Of a stretch of DNA of 64,000 nucleotides, positions 48,019 to 59,882 are shown piece by piece. Positions within the stretch are counted from its first letter, which is position 1. Each line of letters begins with the position of its first letter. The translations under genes and the position numbers were made by a program. The notes beneath the pieces were generated by a model. It saw only the letters and a list, made by a program, of their open reading frames with translations, was not told the origin of the DNA and ran no database searches. Source of the stretch: Jacaranda mimosifolia (lineage: Eukaryota; Streptophyta; Magnoliopsida; Lamiales; Bignoniaceae); assembly GCA_018894105.1 (NCBI GenBank), contig CM032127.1, positions 1,707,001 through 1,771,000 on the forward strand, in the 5' to 3' direction.

Positions 48019-49718
48019 TTTGAGAATTGCTGGAAAATAGAGAAATTTTGGCAGTGGTATTTGGTGAGTGGAAATGTAGTGAATTTATTATAATCAAATG
48101 ATCGAAACCTCTTCTCCTTTAACAATGAGAAATTCTTCGGTTTTCAGAGTTTTAATATATAGAGTTTATGTGTAATATCTGTTTGATTTTTTGTTTTACC
48201 AATTCTGAGCTACAGGTACATTTCCGAGTTGTTTCTGAGAAGCTATTGAAGCTCGATATTGTTAACAGGATTGTTGAAGGTTTTATGCACTTTGATTGGA
48301 TTTTGGAAGGATATTTGGGTCCAGAGGTTTGTTGTTGTCATTATGTTTCTAATTTTGTTGGTTTGTATTGGATTAGTTTTGAAATATGTGTTGATTTTTA
48401 TTGGACAGGTACATTTATCGGAGATTTGAGATCGATTTTCCGATTAAGAAGATCGGAATTGAATACAGAAACGTCGATTTGGAACTTTGATTTGTTGTTG
48501 TTTCTGCGTGAAATTGCTGTACGAGAGGGTGTAAAGAGTAAATCAGCTGAAATTGCTCTGGTTCTACGTCTTTTATAGCGTAATATCAATTCATCTCTCT
48601 TGAAGTTCTTCTCGCGAGGATAATCTGTGTGTTTGACCTAGAAAAAGAGAAAACCATAGCACGTAAGGTAAGGTGCTTTGGTAAGATCATAAAATTGACT
48701 TATAATTGGCATTGTCAGTGACGAAATTTGTTGGTTTCTGATATTGCAGATTCAGAGGACTCTGTTTTGCTGATTTTATCAGATTTGAAAGGAAAAAAGG
48801 AAGTTCAGATTTTCTCTGCTGAAGATAGAGATTCCAGTGGAAGAGAATTGTGGTTTGCAGGTAGTGCCCAGTTGTATTTCTTTTTCTTCGACTTCTTCTT
48901 CCTCTTTTTTCTTTCTTCTGAATTGTGAAACCTGTATCTTCAAATTGTTTCAGCTTCATCTTTCACCAACCTTTTGCCAGAGTTACTGGTGTTTGATTCG
49001 GTAGTTCTTTTTCAAAGGATTGCTGCAGATTCTCCCATCTTTTCCTCTTGAGCCTTGACAATTCAAAAATTCGCGATTCCTCTCTTCTTGGTGCTCCTTT
49101 CCTATCATACTATTTTTCTGGAGAGATTTTTGTGTCTGAAATTCCAAATTCTCTTATATAAGTCCCTTATATTGAAGCTTTTGTAGTAAACTCAGCATTC
49201 CGTTTCGTCCGAAAATCATGAGTTTAAATTTCCAGCGACCCCTTTCCCCCTTTTCTCAATCGTCGTTTTAAATTTAGATATTAATTTTCCTCACAACAAA
49301 TTAGCTCCGAAAACCAAAATGGAATGCTACTCCGTACATGCTTATATTTTCTTTTTTCCAGAAACCAAATCTCATCAATCAATAACGATGAAACTAAAAC
49401 AGAGCACTATACTGTATACGCTTACTTTCCTTTCTCCCCTGTAAATGGCCTAAGGTTTCGGGGAGTTCCGAATTTCAGAACATTTCTCCAATTTTTTTTT
49501 TTCCAATTTGTGAAAATATAAAAACTGTGATTGATTTGCCAACTCCATACCGCAATTGGCTAAAATCCTCTTCTGAAATGTTGTGATTTTTGTTTCTTCC
49601 CTTCTCCGCCTGTAAATGGCTTAAAATTCAACCACAGTTGAGTTAACAGAGATTAAACCTCCGTTAATAACGACGAGAGAATGTGATTCAACGGTTCACA
49701 GGTGTATAAAAGAGGGTG

Positions 49719-52700
49719 ATGGAGAGGAACACCACTCACTCCACCAATAGAGACGGATTGCTGTTGAGATCGGAATCCAGGTCAGCCGCTACAACGCCGT
49801 CTGACCTCGTGTTGCAGTGGGGGAACCGGAAAAGGCTACGCTGCATGAAGGTCCAGGTTAAGGACCACAGCAATAGCATTAATAACTCGTCCGGTTCTGG
49901 ACCGGTTCAGCGGGTAACGGCGCGGATCGATCGGCGGGTTGTCAGGTTGGATCTCAACAATAGTAGTAGTAAGGATCCAAGTTCAAATCAGGTGAACAAT
50001 AATAATGCTTGTAAAAGTAACGGCGGTGGCAACGGATATTTAAATCTCCGTCAGCGTCCGGCTTCTCCGTCTCATCGAATTTTGAGGTAAGCTGTTTTCC
50101 TTTTTCCTTTCAAAAATACCTTTTGTGGTCTCACGTGAGTAACACGCGGGGATAAGGTGGTAGCAATTGGTGAAATGTTTACGAATTGAAGGAGTGTTAA
50201 GTTTGTTGGAATTGGCTGTGTACTTGAGAAATTTTTGGATATTCCTGCTGTGATTAAGAGATATTATTGAAATTTAATGGATTTTACCTAAGTTAAACAT
50301 CTATAAATTCAAAACATGATTGTTCTTATTATTTCAGTCTTATAATATATGATAAATAATATTTTTTAATAATTCATTATTATGACAGGGACATTAGCAC
50401 ACGTCTTGTTAGCGATGCAAATTGTATGTTGACTTGTTTGGTTTTATTTTGAGTGGTTCATCTTATCCTCTACGCCATTTTCTTTCCCTCCTTTTCTGAG
50501 TAGGTGATTTTTTTGGTTCACAGTTCTGTCTTTCTTTTTTCACGGTCTATACTAAGTAATTGGTTGTGGGTAAGTCTATCTGTTTGTTGTATGTTGAAAA
50601 GCCGAAATTCAAATTAAATAAATATATTTTGAGCTGATTTGACAATCTAAATTCTATACCTTGGCCATTTGAGAAGCTTTGCATTTTATATATTATTTTA
50701 TAAACTTTCAAAAAGTTGCTGAGGATTTATGCTGTGGTAAATTAATTATAGTGGATTCCAACATGTTCGAGTGTTTGGTTCTGCGGATCTGGGTTATTAT
50801 GCCTGTGTTTTTTCAATTTATTGAGTATTAATTGCTATATTTTTATATTTCAAGATGGAATAAATGGTGTTATATTCATTATCCCATCACCACGTGCAAG
50901 GCAATTGCTGAAACACCCTTTCGATTCCATTTGGATTCTCATTGGAGGCTTTGGAAAGTGGGCCACCATTTGGCCTCAACTCCTTTCCTGTCCCTTCAAT
51001 TGTTATTGCTGGATTGTTAGAATCGACGATACACATGCTATGAGATTAGGACACGTAAACTATATGAAACTGCTTTGAGGAATTTCAATCTGAGGGCTCA
51101 AATTCTGCCAGAAACCACACTACCCCCCTTTATTTTTCTCCATATTTAGTGTTTCTCATCTGTATTTTCGCACACTAGATAAAACACACAGAGTCCTCAA
51201 ATATCTTGACCCTTTTAAAATAAAAAGCTGACCCCAAAGTAGAATCACACCCTCTCTTAACAACTACCCTCATTTTCCAAGCAACACTGGTCGCCCATGC
51301 TGTGATCCAAAAACTCTTACCCCACAAGGCTATTCTTGTAATTTCTCTTTCTACCCATCAAAATATTTTACTTTTTACTGTGTTTTTATTCAACCAAAGT
51401 TTGTTACTAGTTTAATTTATTTTTGGTTTTTCAATCTATAATTCATAGATACTCATATTATTTGTTTATTGACTATTTAGTTATTTTAGATTTGTACATG
51501 TGTGATGTGATGGCTATATTTTGAGTTCTGCTTTCTGATTGCTTGTGGTGTTCTTCGTGTTTCCTTTTTGATATCGGTTCAATCATAGGAATTCAGAGAG
51601 TTCGCTTGGTATGAGGGGACATAGCAACGGAGTAAGGGGATTGACATCCCCAGATAGAAGCGGAGATAAGAAGGGTGGTTCAACCGGCAATAATAACAGC
51701 ACCCACCACTATAATAACAAGAACAACAATAATAGTAGTTATCATAATGACAATCACCACCACCATGGCGGCGGAGGTGGTGGTTCTGGGTCATCGGAGA
51801 CAGGCCATGATGGGAAAAAAGGCGGCTCCTCATCTGGTGGGGACACGATTGCCGCCGTGTGGCCACCAAAGTTCGTGATCGCCTTGACAAATAAGGAGAA
51901 AGAAGAGGATTTCATGGCAATTAAAGGGTCCAAGCTCCCTCAGAGACCCAAGAAACGAGCCAAGCTTATTCAGCGCACACTCAATGTGAGTATATTCGCT
52001 ATTTTTATGGCTTCTTTTATTTTTCGGTTTAATTTTCAAGCACGAAATCAGTATTCCATTGAATGATTTGCCTCTTGTATTAGGTAGAAAAAGGTACGAT
52101 TACTTTGGTTCGTGACTTGCCTTTATTTTGTCCTATATTCATTAGTTTGCTAGAGTTATGGTAATAATCCTTGCTAATTTGCTTAATAACTAAAATCTTT
52201 ATCCAGTGAGAGCGATAAAGGAGAAAGTTATACACCAGATGATATAAAATCTGCCTTTATTAAATGCAAAATATTGGATATTGCCTTTGCCACATGACTA
52301 CTATACTCTACTATGCCTATTTCTTTGAAACAATAAGAGTATTCTCGCTCACTTTTCTCGTTTCGTTTTCATTTAATAAAAATATAAAAAAGGAACAAAA
52401 AGGAGGGGTTCAGTCTTTTGCAAAATAAGATCTTAACTATGCGGTGGTAGAAACTGGAGCAAAGAATATCTTTTTGTAGAATAAGCATATAGGGATGGCT
52501 TTTATGAGCGTCGGTAAACCCTCCCCACCGGCTGTAGTTGTACCCGTGGAAAATTGCGCAAGAAATTTCAGTAATAAAGTGCATTAAATAAAAATGACGT
52601 GGCCTTTGAAATAGTGGGCTTACCAAAAGTCAAGATGTGAGGCCCGGTGGAAGCTAGGCGTACACGTGCCCCTGTCCCCATACATTTGTTTGTAAATGAA

Positions 52701-53561
52701 TGGCTACTACGGCTTCTTAAATTTAACTTTTTCACATTAAGGGCATATGAAGCTATCAGTAATTTTACTGACTGGATTGTGACTCATTCAACTGACGGAC
52801 TGGATAAAAGAAAATCAAAATGAGATTGTTGTCTTCCTTCTTTTTTTTTTTTTTTTTTTTTTTTTGAGTTATTATTAATGTCTGAGCTTGAAGAAAGTTT
52901 CAAAAGGACAATAGTTGTGTGGCCCTTGCATCTTTTTTAAAGTGGTCATCATACAATATGTAGAGGGTACTTTATTGTTTTGCAATTTGCTATTAAATTA
53001 TTGTGAAGGGAATATCCCAATTCACATAATGGTGATGGTGGGACTCCCATTTCCTGTTTCTTCCTTTGTTTAGTGGGGAGAACCCATATGTGTCTGTGCA
53101 CATTGCCAACTAACCAAATCACAACAAGACAGACGCGTGGGACAGCCAGCACATTGATTTTAGGTTTGTGTTGAGATCAAATATGATTTGTATGAATACA
53201 ACATTCAATCCCGTGGGCATAATATTTCGTAAACCTCCCTAAACTAACTCAATAATAGATTAATGTTTTCAATTTTTAATACAACAATGTCCTAATTATA
53301 TTTTAAATTGCATTTGCAGTTGGTAAGTCCAGGTGCATGGTTATGCGATCTGACCCTTGAACGGTATGAGGTCAGAGAGAAGAAGGTTTCCAAGAAGGTA
53401 TGCGCTCCATAGGATTTAATTTTCATTTGTTTTTTATTTATCTAACTTTATTAAAGTCTTTTCATTCTTCTTTTTCTTTTCTCTCTGAACAACGTCAATT
53501 TATTTTTCAGAGACCAAGAGGGTTGAAGGCTATGGGAAACATAGACTCAGACTCAGAGTAG
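49719..53561 (+). CDS. DUF1639 family protein
   Basis: Four exons: 49719-50086, 51589-51985, 53320-53397 and 53511-53561. They encode 297 residues. The conserved DUF1639 part is at the C-terminus: WPPKFVIALTNKEKEEDF, then GSKLPQRPKKRAKLIQRTLN (basic, possibly a nuclear signal), LVSPGAWLCDLTLERYEVREKK, and RPRGLKAMGNIDSDSE at the end. The function of this plant family is unknown. The N-terminal two thirds are low in complexity: Ser/Arg/Asn-rich, then runs of Asn, His and Gly encoded by imperfect AAT/CAC/GGC repeats around 51700-51790. The ATG at 49719 is the first in frame; the GTG before it is not a plant start. The intron between exons 1 and 2 is 1.5 kb and that between exons 2 and 3 is 1.3 kb. 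Confidence 0.9.
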
Positions 53562-56012
53562 AGGAACTTTGGGATACAACGAGGATTGGAAAGATGATGT
53601 GAAGAAATTCGTGGAAGTTGAGCTTTGACATAGTGAAAATATTGCCGAAAATGTCTCTGCTTCTGTACTTAAGGGACGATGCCATCTGGCGCTGAAACTG
53701 AAATTCGTATGATTTAATACAATCGGTTTGCCCTTATTTTTCTGCATGCACAACTCATCTATCCCCGATAACAAACTCTCTAATTATTAAGCATATTTAG
53801 AAGGTATTTGAGTGAGCCTCTAAGCTCTTCGAAATATCTCAAAATATAAAAAGATGTTATAAATTTATTAAGTTCCCGAATTATAATGTTGTAATCTTAT
53901 AACTTCTAGAGAAAATAACAAATTTCTAATGAGATTTCGACAAATTCTTGTAATTTAATTATCTTAATTACAAAATTTTTATTATGAACATCTTCATAAG
54001 CTCAAAAATTTTAATTTATCAAAAACACTTCAAGAGTTTATTTTATAATTAAAGTCAACATCTTATAAAATAGGAACACAAATAAATCAAGCTCAAAAAG
54101 TACTTAAAAAACTCGAGTCAAACTTAAGCCAAATTTGTTAGGCTTCAAATTGACTTCGAGCTAAATAATTATTATTGAAAAGTTTTGCGAGCCTATCTTT
54201 TTTCAAGAAAAAAAGAATATTTACGTGTAAAAAATTATAATAATATATTATAGCTTAGAAGTTTTATAGAATAACTAACTTTTCAAGCTCGAGCTCAAAA
54301 GTCAAAACCTATATTTTGATATCAAGCTCAAGTCAAACAAATCAAGCTAAATTGAGCTTGAACATTAATTTTTTCAGCCCTTTAAGCTCAAACTCAAAAG
54401 AACGATCCATATTCAGCTCGTTTACATCGCTATTATAAACTTCAAAATATCTTAGATGTTTTAAATAAATTTAACTAAATACCCTCATAATCCAAAAAAT
54501 AAAAAAATATGCATAGTATGACCTTTCTCCACAGTCAGGTATTGCTTTAATTAGATAAAGCTTCTGGGTGATTTTTCCTGATCAACTTTAGAAAAGCAAA
54601 AGGCATTATATTTCATCAAAGCAAAAGAGATAAAAGCTTGTTGGGAGTTGGGTTTCAGGGTATAACAAAGCAAAGGCGAACCTAAGTCAATAATATTCGT
54701 AGGAGATAGAAAAGTTAAGCGAAAAGCCCACTTAAAGTTGAAAAAGTATTTCCAAGGCCCAACCCATAGGGTACCACTGAAAATCACAGCCCAACCAACA
54801 CTTTCATAAATTAATATTTGAATTCGGTTAGCACACAAAGGTGGTTGAACTGTTTCATGTGACGTGCTCCATCTTCTCAACACAAGTTGACACTTGTTTC
54901 AGACAGAAATAAAAATTAAAGACTCAGTCACCAACAGTTCCTTACATTATTATTCATCATACATAAGAAATGATTTCACAGCACATTGATTATTGCAAGG
55001 AAACCATGAAGAATTTTGTACGATAAGAAATTCACAACCACAACAAAAACATACATGTACAAAATACACTGCCAAAACAATAGAATAATCAGAGTGAAAA
55101 ATATAATCCTATATTCCTGATATTTTTTGTCTGGGTTGTTAAACTTCTGAGACAAAAGGACACTTTACACACCTTTCGAGGTTAAAAGAAATGAGCTATC
55201 TACATTCTACGGCTTCAATCAACTAGCTGAGGTTCTCCGTAACACAAGCAAATATTTTTTCCCCTAAAACTTGTACTTCGTAGTTATAAGAGTAAATCCA
55301 TGTCAGAAGAAAATAAAAAGTTAAGAGTAAATGAAAACATTAAGCATTTATTGAATATTGTCCTGGTTCACAAGCATCTGAACTCTAATTTTGGTTAACA
55401 AGCATCCTAATAATTTGGTTGTAAATGGTAGGCAATGTTAATAATATTCCATTGAAGGGGCATTTATGTACGTAATAACTTCCATTCCTACAATTTTCTA
55501 TAAAATTGTGCTCAGGAATTTGAAAGCTTAAAGATAACTAACTGATCATACTCTGTTTAAATAATTTGAACTAAATTATAAATCTCTTAGAGACAATTTT
55601 GGGCTATATTAAATCTTTCAATCCTATAGCTCAGCTGATTTTATGAAAATATTGCAGTTATAAAATGTGACAAATAAGCTCTACTTTTCTTACTTGTTAT
55701 AAAAAATAAATAGTAAGTTATATTTAAGCTAGGAAAGTTGGATCTGTTAAAGGTGCAGACGAAAAGAGAAAAGGAATTGAATTAAAACACAACACCAGGA
55801 AACAAAATATAAAATGCACATAAAAACGTCAAATAATTACAAAACGGAAGAAAAAATTAAATATATCCAGCACAAAATCCTAGGTATAGGACTCCAACAG
55901 CAAGCACCAAACAGATCTGAACAAAACACAACTCAACTCCACAAATCTCTAAAACACCGTCAACCTATACATACACTCCATTTAAGTATATAGAAACTCT
56001 CTAAGAAGAAAT
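53562..56012. other. Convergent intergenic region, DUF1639 and AGP 3' ends
   Basis: No gene is recognised in 2.45 kb. Bases 54080-54430 contain many AGCTCAAGTCAAAC / CGAGCTCAAA-type words in both orientations, the usual content of a small fold-back DNA element, but borders could not be fixed. The rest is AT-rich spacer and 3' UTR. Confidence 0.5.
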
Positions 56013-56210
56013 TCAGATCCTGAGCGCAGAACCGAAAATGTACGAAACTACCGCAACAGCGCAACCAACGGCGAACGACGGAGATGCGACACCACCGGAC
56101 GACGCCGGTGCGGGTGCTGGAGCCTCCTGCGCTGCTGAGCTCCCCATGAGAGCGAAAATTGTCACTATCGCCATTGCAACTAGCAAAGCTCTGGCCTTAG
56201 ACACCGCCAT
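56013..56210 (-). CDS. Arabinogalactan peptide (AG-peptide)
   Basis: A single exon encodes 65 residues. A signal peptide (about residues 1-27, MAVSKARALLVAMAIV...SSAAQ) is followed by the very short mature part EAPAPAPASSGG. Its alternating Ala-Pro would be hydroxylated and loaded with arabinogalactan. The hydrophobic end VGCAVAVVSYIFGSALRI resembles the GPI-anchor signal. AG-peptides are plasma-membrane or wall proteoglycans of growing tissues. Length and layout match the AG-peptide class exactly. The leader is about 80 bases, below a TATA box at 56317-56324. Confidence 0.93.
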   Translation of the reverse strand: MAVSKARALLVAMAIVTIFALMGSSAAQEAPAPAPASSGGVASPSFAVGCAVAVVSYIFGSALRI

Positions 56211-56316
56211 TGCACCTTCTGCGTGTTTTCAACTGCGTGTGAGAGAATAAAGAGAATAGTTTCTACTTTCTCGTGAAGCGAATGGCAGAGCTGAGAGAGG
56301 GAAATGAGCGTGACGC

Positions 56317-56324
56317 TTTATATA
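56317..56324 (-). promoter_or_regulatory. Candidate TATA box of the AG-peptide gene
   Basis: The minus strand reads TATATAAA, 107-114 bases before the start codon. The sequence between is purine/pyrimidine mixed leader with CTCTCTC words. It is a strong match at a normal distance. Confidence 0.6.
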
Positions 56325-56562
56325 CAGGGAGAGAGAGGGGGTAGCGGGGCAAGGGGACTAGGGCAGAGGCTAGGTTGGACGGGCAGCTGCCCGAATTTAC
56401 AGACTGGCAAGTGGCGTTATGGAGGGACAGCTGGTTGATACGACAGCGTAACGAACTGGTTAAGTATAATAATTATATTCCGTCCTTCAAAGACTTCAAT
56501 CCTTGTGAAATTGGAATAATTTAATTGCGTAATTCTTCATACTTACCTCGAGAGCGATGTTA

Positions 56563-57201
56563 GGGCCCGTTTGGTTTTATCTTCATTTTTAATTTTTATC
56601 TTGATTATTTTTAAAATTTGAAAATTTTGTGCCGTTTGGTTTCATTTCCACACTCTATTTTTATATTTTTTACTATTTAAAAAATAAAATACATCACTTT
56701 TTATATACTTTCACCAACATTATTTTCATTTTTATTTTCAAAACATATTTTTCAATAACATATATATCTTATTTCTCTGTTCCGTTATTTCTATCTCACT
56801 CCATCTACAATCTATTAAAACTAATATAATTATTACTTTTTCAATAATCTATCTAAATACAAATTTATTTTCAAACTATTTTCACTAACTAACTTTTCAA
56901 ATATTAAAAATGAGAAAAATGAAAATAAAACCAAACAGGCCCTAGTTAATGAAAATGAACTTGTATTTAGATAAATTATTGAAAAAGTAATGATTATATT
57001 AGTTTTGATAAGTTGTAGTTGGAGAGAAATATAAATAATAGAATATAGAGAAAATATATATATTTTATTGAATAATATGTTTTGAAAATAAAAATGAAAA
57101 TAATGTTGAGTGAAAATGTATAAAAAGTAATGTGTTCTATTTTCTAGAATAATAAAAAATATAAAAATGAATTTTAAAAATGAAACCAAACATGCCCTTA
57201 A
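56563..57201. mobile_element. Tourist-like (PIF/Harbinger) MITE cluster forming a long fold-back
   Basis: The outer ends GGGCCCGTTTGGTTTTAT (56566 on) and ATGAAACCAAACATGCCC (to 57198) are inverted repeats, flanked on both sides by TTA, the PIF/Harbinger target duplication. A second left end, GTGCCGTTTGGTTTCAT (56627 on), and a second right end, AACCAAACAGGCCC (to about 56942), lie inside. Bases 56630-56880 match 56955-57195 in inverted orientation, so most of the element folds into one hairpin. Two hydrophobic open frames here are translations of the two arms. Confidence 0.78.
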
Positions 57202-58303
57202 TTGTTGTATTTTATGACAAGCATTTGTATTAGTAAGAAATGGAGCTAAAAGATGAAACTTGAAAATTATATATACAAGACAAGATTTATATAATTCACA
57301 AAGAAATATTTATATAAAAGTATTTTCTGAAGTATTCGTATATGATATTAAAAGAAATAAATACCACATAAAAGAGTCAAATTAAATTTTTTAATGAAAT
57401 ATTTAACTCATTCATCTTGAACTGGCCAAATTGGTGTGAAAGACATGATAAGGAAAATTACAAAGAGTATGTTTATTTTAATAGTTCCAACAACCCATTA
57501 ATGCAAAAATAAAGTTTATTAATAGGTTCGATTATTTATTCCTATTAGGTATTATTTTATTGACACACATTATAAAAAAAATTCATTTTAATAGAATTAA
57601 TACTCACCTTTTATTTTTTTCTTTTTAAAATTCAATCTAAATACTATATAAAAATATTTAATGTGTTTCCATTTAATCAATCAAATATAAATATGTGATA
57701 GAGGTACACGCTTCGATTCTTTTTTTTAATTTATATTCATTTTTTATTATAATTTCATGAAAATATATTAAGTATATTTAATTTATAATTAATTATTCTT
57801 ATAAAAGATTTTATAGGTGTAAATAAAATAAAATAAAAATTCAGGGGAAATTAGAAGGTGGGGAATGCTTGCCAAGTTATGGTGCAAAATAGGCAACCTT
57901 AGTTGGGATCAATAATTCAGTGGCATGTAATTCAATTATGTATAATTCAGCAGTATTAATTTTTTTTATTATATAGAAAGTCATATGTTCGAATTTAAAA
58001 AGACTTATTTGTGCACTTTACGTGTATCTGACTGTATAGTATATAATTTAATTTATTTGATTTGAAAATATAATAATATTAATTTATTAAAATAATAAAA
58101 ATTTATTATTTATAATACTCTCTATAAAAAATAATAATAATTGGAACCAACGGTGCACATGCTTCCCACTATTTTATGAAAGGTTGAAAGACATTCTGGT
58201 TTTGCCTCATTAAATTTCGAATTTCGAGAACCTTCTTGGGCTACCAAGATTGTGACACGTGGTCTTGTACTTGGTACGTAGGGTGCCGCACCCTATACAT
58301 GTA

Positions 58304-58927
58304 CAGTGATTTGAAAACCGACCGGATCACTCGATGGCCTATTCGGTCCGATTAGAGCTTAAAAATCACTTATGATTAAAATCGGATCAATTTAATCGGT
58401 TCATTTAAAAAAAAAAAACTAAAAAAGAAAAGTGAAATTGTGAGGTAAAAATGATGATTAAAATTTTGGATATGTAATTTTTTAAAATATGGATTTATTT
58501 TCTTAAAATTTAACAAAGTGACAGTTATATGTGAATATTTATGTTTAATTTGTTATTTTATTTTGTTTAATCCCTCTTAAAGTATGTAGAATTTTTAGTG
58601 TAAAAGAATTTATTTTTATTTGGAGTTGAAGTATTAAACAAATAATTACTTAAATTAATGTGAAATATTATTTTTTATTTATTTATAATTGACTAATTGT
58701 GAAATAATATTATTTTCTAAAAAACGTACTTAAAAATAAGCAAGTTGATTTTTTTTTTCAAATAATATTCTTTTTATATCAATTGAAAGTTTTATTTTTG
58801 GTAATATTAAAATATCATATATATTTATAAAATTAAATATAATTATTACATCATATCGATTCGATCGATTGAACCAGCTACCAGTAAGGTCATCATTTTA
58901 TTGTCCGGTCCGACTTTAAAAACATTG
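58304..58927. mobile_element. Candidate hAT-like MITE related to the one at 25501
   Basis: The left end is CAGTGATTTGAAAACCGACC. The right end, read inward, is CAATGTTTTTAAAGTCGGACC. Both carry the same CGGTCCG-rich subterminal words as the element in PP2C intron 3. The flanks TACATGTA and CATATTTA do not match well, so the target duplication has decayed or the borders are slightly off. Confidence 0.55.
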
Positions 58928-59621
58928 CATATTTATGGTGTAGCCATACTTGGAAGAATGAATTTCATTTCTTTAACTATTACGAGATTATTATTATTTT
59001 TTGGTACATATTAATTCGAGAATTAATTACTCAAAATGCCTGGGAAACAAGGCAAGACACATGGGAAAGAAAGGCATTCTCGCCAGAAGAAAAAATATTT
59101 GGGAAATTAGGATTAAAAATAGTGTGTCGTGGTAATGTTTTAAAGTTATAGATATGAAATCAAGAAGTTCATTTCTTTGAGGGCACAAAATAAGGAGGAA
59201 AAAAAATTATTTACACTATTTTTTCGATCAGAATTTTATTATATTTGCTCCTTCAATTAAGATCTATCTGAATTGTGGACTCTCACAATACGATATTCAT
59301 ACTTTATTTTTTTTTATACAATAAAATCCTTTTTTTTTTTTCTCAATGTCATCGTTATGAATGATATTTTATTCTATTTCCACTTGTAAAAGGCATAAAT
59401 ACGCATTATGATGCGACCAACTTTACTCTGATAAATAAGAAGAATATGCATTACACATGTAAAATTTGAGAACGTCCTCCATAGATACTTCACCATTACG
59501 GGCATTCAAGAATCAATTCATAGAAATTTAATGAATTTAAATGTATATTGAGAAGTAATTTACAAGAAATTTGTGAGACGTCCCTTTTCCTCCTTGTTGC
59601 AAATATACATATATATATATA

Positions 59622-59652
<31 letters not shown>

Positions 59653-59882
59653 GCTGTTAATTAAGATTTAAATCCTAACAAATGAAATAGGAAATGCATA
59701 ACAACTGGACCAAAAAACAGATCAAAACTTCTAACTCTATATAGATTTAGTGATAACAAAGAATAAACTACAGCAGCAACTACCTGAACCCATGCAACTT
59801 TATGAGACTAAAACTTCCATCTTTCTTTCCTGTACATAACAGCTCTCTTTTCATCATCATAACTAAAATCAAATGTGTAGAG

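Larger units (their letters stand above)
45460..49718. other. Intergenic region and probable leader of the DUF1639 gene
   Basis: From 45460 to about 46180 there is VPE 3' UTR and AT-rich spacer. Bases 46182-46600 hold LTR-like and tandem repeats, and 46650-47500 is AT-rich. From about 47800 the sequence changes character: a compound (CT)n(CA)n run at 47931-48016, then pyrimidine-rich and mixed sequence up to 49718. This may be a long, possibly intron-containing 5' UTR of the DUF1639 gene. A 136-codon frame at 48168-48578 has no family features I know and is not called as a gene. Confidence 0.45.
56211..59882. other. Intergenic region with MITE structures
   Basis: The AG-peptide promoter occupies the left few hundred bases. 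A fold-back MITE cluster lies at 56563-57201 and a hAT-like candidate at 58304-58927 (both listed separately). A SINE-like B-box region is near 57980-58000. A TTA run lies at about 59625-59652. The right end should hold the 3' UTR of the glycosyltransferase gene. No coding sequence was found. Confidence 0.55.

Noticed and set aside
47800..48097. Open frames rich in alternating Cys-Val, Arg-Glu, Ser-Leu and His-Thr
   Set aside because: They are translations of the (CT)n(CA)n microsatellite on both strands, not genes.
48168..48578. 136-codon frame upstream of the DUF1639 gene
   Set aside because: No recognisable domain, and the base composition matches the surrounding probable leader region. 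It was not called without transcript or homology support.
49716..49718. GTG as the start of the DUF1639 protein
   Set aside because: Nuclear plant genes start at ATG; the next codon, at 49719, is an ATG in the same frame.
56563..56945. A single MITE ending at the inner GGCCC near 56942
   Set aside because: The flanks of that pairing do not give a matching target duplication, whereas the outer ends are both flanked by TTA.
56629..57189. Two hydrophobic open frames that look like membrane proteins
   Set aside because: They translate the two arms of an inverted repeat in the MITE cluster and resemble each other for that reason.
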